Part shown: one piece after another, positions 1-5,177 of the stretch | How the letters are laid out: each line of letters begins with the position of its first letter | Numbering within the stretch: the stretch's first letter is position 1 | DNA from: Nitrospinae bacterium CG11_big_fil_rev_8_21_14_0_20_56_8 | Lineage (GTDB): Bacteria > Nitrospinota > Nitrospinia > Nitrospinales > VA-1 | Direction of reading: 5' to 3' | NCBI GenBank assembly: GCA_002796165.1 | Contig: PCWF01000254.1 | Location: 1-5,177, forward strand | Length of the DNA stretch: 5,177 nucleotides | The notes under the pieces: generated by a model | The model's database searches: none | What the model saw: the letters and a program-made list of their open reading frames with translations, nothing else | What the model was told of the DNA's origin: nothing | Program-made: the position numbers and the translations under genes

Positions 1-13
1 TTGGCCTGGACAT
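1..13 (-). CDS. 5' end of an unidentified gene (first four codons only)
   Basis: An ATG on the minus strand at 13-11 begins Met-Ser-Arg-Pro and runs off the left edge. It is preceded by the purine-rich stretch AAGGGGAGGG (20-29 on the plus-strand numbering), whose GGGAGG core lies about seven bases from the ATG and is among the best Shine-Dalgarno sequences in the window. A plausible sigma70 promoter lies just upstream (36-63). These signals, together with the same orientation as the two genes to the right, support a real gene start. Four codons say nothing about the product. It could be part of the same leftward cluster as the GH57 gene, but the 188-bp gap and its own promoter suggest separate transcription. 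Confidence 0.55.
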
Positions 14-35
14 GGAGTTCCCTCCCCTTATTTTC

Positions 36-63
36 AATATAATGTCGCTGGAGCCAAAGTAAA
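36..63 (-). promoter_or_regulatory. candidate sigma70 promoter for the gene leaving the left edge
   Basis: On the minus strand, TTTACT (58-63; 4/6 to TTGACA) is followed by a 16-bp spacer and TATATT (36-41; 5/6 to TATAAT). The predicted start site near position 29 would leave a leader of roughly 15 nt that begins at the Shine-Dalgarno sequence. The surrounding 1-115 stretch is clearly more AT-rich than the genes, as expected for a promoter region. This is a pattern match only. Confidence 0.4.
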
Positions 64-201
64 CCCATATTTATACCGCTTCGAGTCAATTTGGGAGATT
101 TTTTCTAAATCGATAACGATCCGGCTACTTGTACGGGCAGGATTTCCGTTGGATCCGGGTCCCTGCGATTTTTTCGGATAAGGGGATGGAGTCCGGGGGA
201 A

Positions 202-2346
202 TTATGAGGCCATCTGGAGCCGGATCGCGAAGCGGGCGGTGGCCCCCGGGGCCAGGTCCAACGGCCAATGGGCCAGCAGGCAGGATCCCTGGTAGGTTCG
301 CTCGAACCCATCCTCCGATTGCGATACCGTTTCAACCGGGAAACGCCACAACCGCGTTGAGGGGTTGAACGAGAGCGTCAATTGAAATTTGTGCCAGCTG
401 TCCCGCAGGCCGATGGTTTCGACCCCCTCCAGCTCCCCCATGCTGTTCATGCGGTTGGCGTCCAACGTTTTGCCGGGGCAGAAATAAAACCGGTCCTCCG
501 CGTCGCCCGCCAGCAAGGTAAAATTGAATTCCACTCCGAATCGCAGAGCCACGGGAGCGCTTCCGTCGTTGCGGACCTGGTATTCCACGCGCATTTCCGC
601 CTGGTTGCGCGAGAAGATATATTTCTTTTCAACGGTGGCGGGGACCGGCGTATCGGGTGCGCCCAACCGGCCGGAGCGCCGGAGCAGGACCGCCGGGTTG
701 GGGTCGGCCGGACCGGGAGTGGACACCAGCGCATAATCGGCTCCGGCAAAATCGCCCCAGGGTTCGAACCGTCCCTCGCGGAATTCCGCAAAGGGGGTTT
801 GCGGGGCCAGGAAATGGTCGAGAAAGGAGTACCGGGGCCACCGGTCGTAGAACAGGTGGGCTTGCAGGTTTTGTTCCTTGAATTTTACGATATCGTGGAT
901 GGACTGGGGTTGTCCCTCCGGACCGTTTCCGCCTTGCAGGGCTTCCCGGATCGTCTGATGGTAGGTTTCTTCCCGCCGCGCCAGCACGTTGCTCAGGTTG
1001 AAGCAGGCGGGACGGTAGTCGAGCTCGAACAGACTGCCGCCGCAAGCCGGGGCCAGGTAGGCGTTCAGGGTCGGCTGGCTGACGATCACTTCCTCCCTTC
1101 CGTCCAGATTGTAGTCGAACACTTCCAAAGAAAATGTTTCGTCCCGGCGGGCGTCCACCCGGTTTTCCGCCGCGATCAGGTGATGGTACAGGGCATGCCG
1201 CAGGTAATTGAGATACAATCCGCCGAAGAGGCCATGCCATTGGGCGCAGTTGCATTGCCCCCGGTACAGCTCCCGCAGGGCTCCGCTGGATTCCTGTTCC
1301 TGCAGGGGAAGGCGTTTCACCTTGCGGCTCACGTGGAGAATTTTTTTGTGGATGTTGTTGGCTTCCTCGTACTTGGTGAGAAAATTGTCCCATTGCCCGC
1401 CCCGCAGAAATACCTTATAGTGCTCCTCCTCGATGCCCCGTTCTTTCAACTCCACCTTTAACTGGTGAAATCGGCGGTTCGCGCGGGTGGGGAGCGACCA
1501 CTCCATCATTTCATCGTAGGAGGCCATGGGCAGGTAAATCCGGCCCGTGGGGGAATGCCGGTCAAGATACTCCCCGAAGGTGAGGGTTTCGATCCAGCCG
1601 CGGTTTTCCTCCAAAGCGGAGAAAAAGCGGCTCAGCCATTCTTCCTCGTAGACCCACTTGTAAGTTTCCGGCCAGCTCCCGAACTTTTCGCCATCGTCGG
1701 CGTAGGTGACGCCGGCAAATCCGAACTCGTCACGGGCGCGGCGCAGGTAGTCGATCGTTTCGTGCGGGAGCTTGAAGGGAATGGCGTAGCGCAGGGCTTT
1801 GATGAGGGGGAACACGCGCAGGGGGCGGCCCTGCTTTTCGGTGACGAAATAACCGTGGATCTCGCGCTCCTCCAGCCCCGAATAGTAAAAATGGGTATCG
1901 TCGATGACGGTGTACTCGATTCCTGCGGCGGCGATGATCCGCGGCAGATCCGGAGTCCAGATGCGCTCGGCCAGCCACAACCCGCGGGGAATGCACCCGA
2001 ATTCTTCCCGGATAAAACGGTTCATCATCTGGATCTGCCCGATCGCGTCTTCTTCGGGAAGCGTGGACAGAAGTGGCTCGTAGAACCCCCCGCTCAAAAT
2101 CTCAAGCCGCCCGGCGGAGACCATTTCCTTCAGGTGGGAAAGGTATTCGGGATGATGATCCTTGATCCATTCCAGAAGCGGGCCGGTAAAATGCGCGGCG
2201 GTCTTGAGGTGGGGAAACCGGTCCAGCACCTCAAAGTAGGGCCGGTAGCATTTCTGAAAAATTTCCTCGAACACGTGTTCGAAATTTCCCACCGGCTGAT
2301 GGTTGTGAATGCAGAACAGGAACTGAATTTTACGTTGCGGATCCAT
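202..2346 (-). CDS. GH57 alpha-amylase / 4-alpha-glucanotransferase, three-domain type
   Basis: This is a complete 714-aa cytoplasmic enzyme (no signal peptide or membrane segment) that should cleave or transfer alpha-1,4-glucan chains by a retaining mechanism in glycogen or maltodextrin metabolism. The conserved GH57 regions are visible in order: HNHQP (14-18), GGFYEP (86-91), LWLAERIW (123-130) with the expected nucleophile Glu127, YADDGEKFG (215-223) with the expected acid/base Asp217 or Asp218, and ASYDEMMEWSLP (275-286). The barrel is followed by a helical middle domain with the family-typical QCNCAQWHGLFGG (364-376), then a beta-rich C-terminal domain from about residue 400 to the end. 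This matches the barrel, DUF1925 and DUF1926 order of Thermococcus litoralis 4-alpha-glucanotransferase (about 660 aa). The spacing from Glu127 to Asp218 (91 residues) equals that between Glu123 and Asp214 in that enzyme, favouring Asp218. The ATG is supported by the family-typical N-terminus. It lies 31 bp after the exporter stop and has no obvious Shine-Dalgarno sequence. Sequence alone does not separate amylase from glucanotransferase activity. Confidence 0.95.
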   Translation of the reverse strand: MDPQRKIQFLFCIHNHQPVGNFEHVFEEIFQKCYRPYFEVLDRFPHLKTAAHFTGPLLEWIKDHHPEYLSHLKEMVSAGRLEILSGGFYEPLLSTLPEEDAIGQIQMMNRFIREEFGCIPRGLWLAERIWTPDLPRIIAAAGIEYTVIDDTHFYYSGLEEREIHGYFVTEKQGRPLRVFPLIKALRYAIPFKLPHETIDYLRRARDEFGFAGVTYADDGEKFGSWPETYKWVYEEEWLSRFFSALEENRGWIETLTFGEYLDRHSPTGRIYLPMASYDEMMEWSLPTRANRRFHQLKVELKERGIEEEHYKVFLRGGQWDNFLTKYEEANNIHKKILHVSRKVKRLPLQEQESSGALRELYRGQCNCAQWHGLFGGLYLNYLRHALYHHLIAAENRVDARRDETFSLEVFDYNLDGREEVIVSQPTLNAYLAPACGGSLFELDYRPACFNLSNVLARREETYHQTIREALQGGNGPEGQPQSIHDIVKFKEQNLQAHLFYDRWPRYSFLDHFLAPQTPFAEFREGRFEPWGDFAGADYALVSTPGPADPNPAVLLRRSGRLGAPDTPVPATVEKKYIFSRNQAEMRVEYQVRNDGSAPVALRFGVEFNFTLLAGDAEDRFYFCPGKTLDANRMNSMGELEGVETIGLRDSWHKFQLTLSFNPSTRLWRFPVETVSQSEDGFERTYQGSCLLAHWPLDLAPGATARFAIRLQMAS

Positions 2347-2377
2347 GGTCAGGGTGCGGCGATGGCGCCGAAGCGGG

Positions 2378-4117
2378 TCACCCCTCGGCGTAGTTGATTT
2401 CGAGGAGCCTGGAAGTATAGAGATGGTAGTAAAGCTTTTCGTTTTGCATCAGTTCCTTGTGGTTGCCCGTCTCCACCACGCGCCCCTTGTCGATCACGAC
2501 GATCTTGTCGGCGTTGTGGATGGTGCTCAACCGGTGCGCGATGATGAACGTCGTCCGCCCCGCCATCAATTTTTCCAGGGCCTCCTGGATCAGCATTTCC
2601 GACTGGTTGTCGAGAGACGAAGTTGCCTCGTCGAGCACCAGAATGCGCGGATTTTTAAGCAGGGCCCGGGCGATGGCGATGCGTTGCCGCTCTCCTCCCG
2701 ACAGCTTGACTCCCTTTTCCCCCACCTCCTGCTGATAGCCTTTCTCCAGTTTGACGATGAAATCGTGGGCGTGGGCCGACCGGGCGGCGGCGATCAGTTC
2801 CTCTTCCGAGGCATCCAGTTTGCCGTACAGGATATTTTCCCGGACCGTTCCGCCGAAGAGAAGCGTCTCCTGGGGCACCAGGGCAAACTGATCCCGGTAG
2901 TGTTTCAGTTCAAGCTGACGGATATCCTGTCCGTCCAGCAGGACGGTTCCCGTCGCCGGATCGAAAAATCGGCTCAGTAACTGAATCAGGGTGGATTTCC
3001 CGGCGCCGCTGGGCCCGACCAGCGCGACCGTTTGACCCGCCTGGACCTCGAACGTGACGTCATTGAGAACCGGCGCCTCTTCCGTGTAGCCAAACGTCAC
3101 GCGGTCGAATCGAATCTCCCCCCGAACGTTCTGCGGAACGACCGGGTGCGCGCAGTTGCGAACCACGGGCCGGATGTCCATGATCTCATACACCCGCCGA
3201 ACGGCGCCCAGGGCCTCCTGGGTTTGGGTATACAGGCGGACGAAGGTTCCGATCGGCCCGGCGATGATGAGGGCATACAGGAAAAAAGCCGCCAACTCGC
3301 CCGGCGTGGTCGCGCCATGCATCACCTGCCGGCCCCCGAACCAGATGAGCAGGGCGGAAACCAGAAAGGTGAGGCACAGAATCAGCGGCCCGAAAGACGC
3401 GGAAATTTTCAGCTTGGCGACGGCCAGATCGAAGGCGTTTTCAATTTGCCGGTCGAACCGGTTTTTCTCGTACGGTTCCCGGTTGTACGACTTGACCACC
3501 TTGACCGACGAGACCACCTCTTCGAGGACCACTCCCGCCTGGGCGACCCGGTCCTGAACGTTGGCGGCAAGGTGTCTCAGCCTCCGGCCGAAGACCCGGG
3601 CGAACACCATCAACGGGGGGAGGACGAGAAGGATCAGCCCCGTCAACTTCCAGTTCAGAAACAGGATGATGGCCAGCGCGCCCACCAGGGTGATCGTTTG
3701 CCGCAGGACGGCCATGGGGATGGCGATCAGCGCGTTCTGAATCACCGAAATATCGCTACTCATGCGCGAGAGAATTTCTCCCACCCGCCGGGAATGGAAA
3801 AAACCCAGCGACAGGGTCAGGATGTGAGAAAAGAAATCCTTGCGGAAATCGGTGGTCACCCGGTGGCCCACAAATCCGAAAATATAATTGTGAGCGATGC
3901 CGAAGGCGGCTTGCAGGAGAACCACCACCACCCCCACGACCGTAAGGCGGTTGAGTTCCACCGCATCCCGCACCACCATGACCGCGTTGATCATGTTCTT
4001 GACGACCAACGGCAGGAGCAGGTTGATGCCTGAAGTGAATACCAGGCAGAAAAAAGCGAGGATGATCTTGCCCCGATAGGGCCGGGCATAGCTTAAAATC
4101 CTGGAAAAATCCTTCAT
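2378..4117 (-). CDS. ABC half-transporter, MsbA/BmrA-like exporter (membrane domain fused to ATPase)
   Basis: This is a type IV ABC exporter half-transporter that would work as a homodimer in the inner membrane. Six hydrophobic segments lie at about residues 17-40, 58-79, 129-154, 156-177, 241-262 and 274-293, followed by a nucleotide-binding domain from about 333. All ATPase motifs are intact: A-loop Tyr344, Walker A GPSGAGKST (368-376), Q-loop Gln416, signature LSGGERQ (472-478), Walker B ILVLDE (492-497) with Glu497, D-loop SSLD (500-503) and switch His528. The length of 579 aa is close to E. coli MsbA (582 aa). I chose the ATG at 4117 because MKDFSRILSYARPY is the usual family N-terminus and a weak GGA lies seven bases upstream. 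An in-frame ATG at 4147 would add ten atypical residues and has no ribosome site. The substrate is undetermined: lipid A/phospholipid flipping and multidrug efflux are both possible. The gene is first in a probable two-gene unit with the GH57 enzyme. Confidence 0.93.
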   Translation of the reverse strand: MKDFSRILSYARPYRGKIILAFFCLVFTSGINLLLPLVVKNMINAVMVVRDAVELNRLTVVGVVVVLLQAAFGIAHNYIFGFVGHRVTTDFRKDFFSHILTLSLGFFHSRRVGEILSRMSSDISVIQNALIAIPMAVLRQTITLVGALAIILFLNWKLTGLILLVLPPLMVFARVFGRRLRHLAANVQDRVAQAGVVLEEVVSSVKVVKSYNREPYEKNRFDRQIENAFDLAVAKLKISASFGPLILCLTFLVSALLIWFGGRQVMHGATTPGELAAFFLYALIIAGPIGTFVRLYTQTQEALGAVRRVYEIMDIRPVVRNCAHPVVPQNVRGEIRFDRVTFGYTEEAPVLNDVTFEVQAGQTVALVGPSGAGKSTLIQLLSRFFDPATGTVLLDGQDIRQLELKHYRDQFALVPQETLLFGGTVRENILYGKLDASEEELIAAARSAHAHDFIVKLEKGYQQEVGEKGVKLSGGERQRIAIARALLKNPRILVLDEATSSLDNQSEMLIQEALEKLMAGRTTFIIAHRLSTIHNADKIVVIDKGRVVETGNHKELMQNEKLYYHLYTSRLLEINYAEG

Positions 4118-4152
4118 CGTTCTATCCAGACGGGCGGCGGAGCCCATGTTTT

Positions 4153-4171
4153 TAACGGAGCAAAGCCGTTA
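4153..4171. repeat. short perfect inverted repeat at the 5' end of the exporter transcript
   Basis: TAACGG (4153-4158) and CCGTTA (4166-4171) form a perfect 6-bp inverted repeat around a 7-nt loop. It lies between the predicted -10 box and the exporter gene, touching the -10 at position 4171. It is not followed by a U-tract suitable for termination in either direction. It might act as an operator or as an mRNA 5' stem, but a 6-bp match can arise by chance. Confidence 0.3.
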
Positions 4172-4199
4172 TCATACCGCCTACCCGCAACAAACTCAA
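4171..4199 (-). promoter_or_regulatory. candidate sigma70 promoter of the exporter-GH57 unit
   Basis: On the minus strand, TTGAGT (4194-4199; 4/6) is separated by exactly 17 bp from TATGAT (4171-4176; 5/6). The predicted start near 4164 gives a leader of about 47 nt to the ATG at 4117, or about 17 nt to the alternative ATG at 4147. Spacing and position are those of a housekeeping promoter. The call rests on motif match alone. Confidence 0.5.
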
Positions 4200-4214
4200 C
4201 GATTTCCTGGGATC

Positions 4215-4252
4215 CCGGGGAACCGGGGAAAACCGGGAAATGCAGGAAAACG
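4215..4252. repeat. imperfect ~10-bp tandem repeat in the divergent intergenic region
   Basis: Four degenerate units follow one another: CCGGGGAA (4215-4222), CCGGGGAAAA (4223-4232), CCGGGAAATG (4233-4242) and CAGGAAAACG (4243-4252). The period is close to one DNA helical turn. The array sits just upstream of the candidate -35 box of the exporter promoter (4194-4199) and upstream of the FliA promoter of the opposite block. It could be a regulator-binding array, bent DNA or simple-sequence drift. Confidence 0.4.
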
Positions 4253-4323
4253 GATCGCCACACGTGAATTCGGAACGGCATTAAAAAAAATATTGGATTT
4301 CGGTTTTTTCTGGAAATCTCCCC

Positions 4324-4350
4324 TAAAGTTTTTCCCGTATGTTCCGAAAA
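4324..4350 (+). promoter_or_regulatory. sigma-28 (FliA) flagellar promoter
   Basis: The -35 box TAAAGTTT (4324-4331) is identical to the sigma-28 consensus. An exact 11-bp spacer (4332-4342) leads to TCCGAAAA (4343-4350), which matches the -10 consensus GCCGATAA at 6 of 8 positions. The predicted start near 4357 lies about 118 nt upstream of the flaG ATG. The downstream gene is a flagellar FlaG-domain protein, the class usually driven by FliA, so motif and context agree. Confidence 0.75.
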
Positions 4351-4460
4351 GAAGAGTGCGACTACTGCCTGGTTTTTATGCGCCCGGGAAAACGGCGGCG
4401 AAAAAACCGTTTAGTTTCAATAGTTTCCTTCCGGGCCAAGGCTTATTAACAAAAGGCATC

Positions 4461-4466
4461 GAAGGT
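4461..4466 (+). promoter_or_regulatory. ribosome binding site of flaG
   Basis: GAAGGT lies 8 nt before the ATG at 4475, a moderate Shine-Dalgarno match with acceptable spacing that fixes this start. Confidence 0.55.
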
Positions 4467-4474
4467 AATCAGTC

Positions 4475-4873
4475 ATGGACACCGAAGCAGTAAACCCAAC
4501 AGGAAGACCTCCTGTCGAACCCGCTCGGCCGCGGCCCAGTTCCAGCCCGGCGAGTCGTCCGGCACCTCCTGTGGATGTCCAAACCCCTTCCAACGACTCG
4601 GTTTCCCTTTCCAATGAAGGGAAACGGGCGCTGGAACAGGTTGAAAACGCGACGGGGGGGATCCCGGCTCCAAACGCCGAGGGCCAAAGCACGCTTCAAA
4701 ATCCGGAAGCAACCATTCCACCTGAAGTTCAGCGGCAGATCAAGATCACCGACAATAACCAGGTGGTCGTAAAAATCGTCGACGGGAAAACTCAGAAGGT
4801 TGTTCGTCAGATTCCGGCTGAAGAAGTCCTGCGGCTGAAAAACGCCATGAAGGACGTGCTGGATAATCTCTGA
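4475..4873 (+). CDS. flaG: FlaG family flagellar protein with a proline-rich N-terminal extension
   Basis: This is a complete 132-aa protein. Residues about 85-132 match the FlaG domain: a polar strand region (QIKITDNNQVVVKIVDGKTQ), then the hallmark VVRQIPAEEVLRLKNAMKDVL (109-129). FlaG proteins are small cytoplasmic or filament-associated factors; in Vibrio, Pseudomonas and Campylobacter relatives they influence flagellar filament length, but their mechanism is not settled. Residues 1-40 are rich in Pro, Ser and Arg and probably disordered. Residues 41-58 (DSVSLSNEGKRALEQVEN) look like a short amphipathic segment similar in pattern to the D-x-V-x-L-S motif found in FlgM-type proteins, which is a resemblance only. 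The gene has a GAAGGT ribosome site and a sigma-28 promoter upstream. It lies 32 bp before the 81-aa gene. No fliD or fliS, its common neighbours, is present in the window. Confidence 0.88.
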   Translation: MDTEAVNPTGRPPVEPARPRPSSSPASRPAPPVDVQTPSNDSVSLSNEGKRALEQVENATGGIPAPNAEGQSTLQNPEATIPPEVQRQIKITDNNQVVVKIVDGKTQKVVRQIPAEEVLRLKNAMKDVLDNL

Positions 4874-4892
4874 TCCACTATTGCGATTCGTC

Positions 4893-4905
4893 CGGGAGGG
4901 AGTGC
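4893..4905 (+). promoter_or_regulatory. strong ribosome binding site selecting a GTG start
   Basis: GGGAGGGAG (4894-4902) contains GGAGG six bases before the GTG at 4906. It supports GTG initiation. The other nearby GTG at 4902 opens a frame that stops after five codons. Confidence 0.7.
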
Positions 4906-5151
4906 GTGGAGATCAATAGTCTGGGGAATTTTATCGCCGCTCAACGCGTCGTTGCGACGGGAGCCGAAGACGATGCGACCGAAGGCAGGAACCTGAAATC
5001 CGCCTCGACGCAGGAAAAGGGAAGCGTGTCGCGCGAAGCGGAAACGCGGCCCCTGCCGCCGCCCACCCCCACCGGAAACATGGGCGGAGAGCAAAGCCGT
5101 ATCTCGGAGAAAACCCGGGGCGGCGAAAGCAAAATCAACATCACCGTCTGA
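4906..5151 (+). CDS. small uncharacterised protein downstream of flaG (81 aa)
   Basis: I do not recognise this 81-aa protein. It starts at GTG with a near-ideal Shine-Dalgarno sequence and ends with TGA at 5149-5151. The N-terminus MEINSLGNFIAAQRVV (1-16) could form a short ordered segment. Residues 17-75 are highly charged and polar, with a PLPPPTPTG stretch (49-57) and many Ser, Thr, Glu and Gly residues, and are probably disordered. The last residues KINITV (76-81) are a short beta-type hydrophobic end. No signal peptide, membrane segment or cysteine is seen. It lies 32 bp after flaG on the same strand without an obvious promoter between, so it is probably co-transcribed and flagellum-related by context. 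The conserved-looking ends around a disordered middle would fit an export substrate, chaperone-bound or regulatory peptide, but this is a guess. The anti-sigma-28 helices of FlgM are not evident. Confidence 0.65.
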   Translation: MEINSLGNFIAAQRVVATGAEDDATEGRNLKSASTQEKGSVSREAETRPLPPPTPTGNMGGEQSRISEKTRGGESKINITV

Positions 5152-5177
5152 TCCCGCTTCCGGAATCCTCCCGGTTC

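Larger units (their letters stand above)
4148..4474. other. divergent intergenic region (327 bp)
   Basis: This stretch separates the leftward exporter unit from the rightward flagellar unit. It contains the sigma70-like promoter (4171-4199), the tandem repeat (4215-4252), an AT-rich tract with runs of A at 4282-4290 and T at 4304-4309, a GATTTC/GAAATC inverted repeat (4296-4301 and 4313-4318), the sigma-28 promoter (4324-4350) and a flaG leader of about 118 nt. A plus-strand open frame crosses it from 4146 to 4493, but its product has no recognisable features and it has no ribosome site. I find no RNA gene or known riboswitch. Confidence 0.7.

Noticed and set aside
91..201. Possible rho-independent terminator after the GH57 gene
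   Set aside because: T-runs at 99-104 and 171-176 are on the plus strand, the wrong sense for GH57. The inverted repeat ATCG-ATAA-CGAT (109-120) is only 4 bp and has no U-tract on the minus strand.
382..2397. Two long plus-strand open frames (359 and 310 aa) opposite the GH57 gene, separated by a single stop
   Set aside because: They are codon-aligned antisense to a clear GH57 gene. Stops on that strand need TTA, CTA or TCA in the sense gene, which are rare in a GC-rich genome, so the frame stays open by default. The products show no family motifs.
2345..4033. Plus-strand open frames of 211 and 333 aa opposite the ABC exporter
   Set aside because: The same codon-aligned antisense effect applies over a gene with every ABC motif intact. 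The products are His/Asp/Gln/Arg-rich without recognisable domains.
4410..4437. Second sigma-28-like site (TTTAGTTT followed by TCCGGGCC)
   Set aside because: It needs a 12-bp spacer and the -10 matches only the CCG core. The site at 4324-4350 is far better.
4363..4474. Riboswitch or structured RNA in the flaG leader
   Set aside because: I found no conserved riboswitch core (for example c-di-GMP or SAM type) and no strong nested stems, only short chance complementarity.
4146..4493. 115-aa plus-strand open frame across the intergenic region, with a collagen-like GIPGNRGKPGNAGK stretch
   Set aside because: The Gly-Xaa-Yaa look comes from the CCGGGGAAAA tandem repeat. There is no ribosome site, the frame overlaps both promoters, and it runs into the flaG start.
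4807..5144. Minus-strand open frames of 95 and 67 aa opposite the flaG and 81-aa genes
   Set aside because: They lack ribosome sites and overlap better supported plus-strand genes. The products have low-complexity Arg/Ser/Pro composition without motifs.

Overview
The window is a GC-rich bacterial segment with two transcriptional blocks diverging from one intergenic region of about 330-360 bp (roughly 4118/4148 to 4474). A flagellar FlaG-type gene and an MsbA/ABCB-type lipid or drug exporter suggest a motile, probably Gram-negative bacterium. The cytoplasmic GH57 enzyme implies an alpha-glucan (glycogen or maltodextrin) store. GH57 enzymes of this architecture occur in thermophilic archaea and bacteria and in several mesophilic lineages such as Deltaproteobacteria, Nitrospirota and Nitrospinota. 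The sequence alone does not let me choose between phyla.

Leftward block (minus strand, read right to left). A sigma70-like promoter (4171-4199) precedes a complete ABC half-transporter of about 579 aa (2378-4117). After 31 bp comes a complete 714-aa GH57 alpha-amylase/4-alpha-glucanotransferase (202-2346). The close spacing suggests co-transcription, although no clear Shine-Dalgarno sequence precedes the GH57 start. A gap of 188 bp follows, with a sigma70-like promoter (36-63) and a strong Shine-Dalgarno sequence. The first four codons of a further minus-strand gene lie at 13-1 and run off the window.

Rightward block (plus strand). A very good match to the flagellar sigma-28 (FliA) promoter, with an exact TAAAGTTT -35, an 11-bp spacer and a 6/8 -10, lies at 4324-4350. 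It is 124 bp upstream of a 132-aa FlaG-domain protein (4475-4873). After 32 bp, a GTG-initiated 81-aa protein with a strong Shine-Dalgarno sequence follows (4906-5151). It looks disordered and I do not recognise it. The two genes probably form a late flagellar (class III) transcription unit, possibly continuing beyond the window.

The two blocks appear functionally unrelated: envelope export plus glucan metabolism on one side, flagellar filament on the other. Apart from the promoters, the intergenic region holds a short imperfect ~10-bp tandem repeat (4215-4252) and a small hairpin (4153-4171) at the 5' end of the exporter transcript. I see no RNA genes, CRISPR arrays, insertion sequences, transposases or phage genes. 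The most interesting items are the sigma-28 promoter, the unusual N-terminus of the FlaG protein and the unrecognised 81-aa companion. There is no strong evidence for a wholly new system here.
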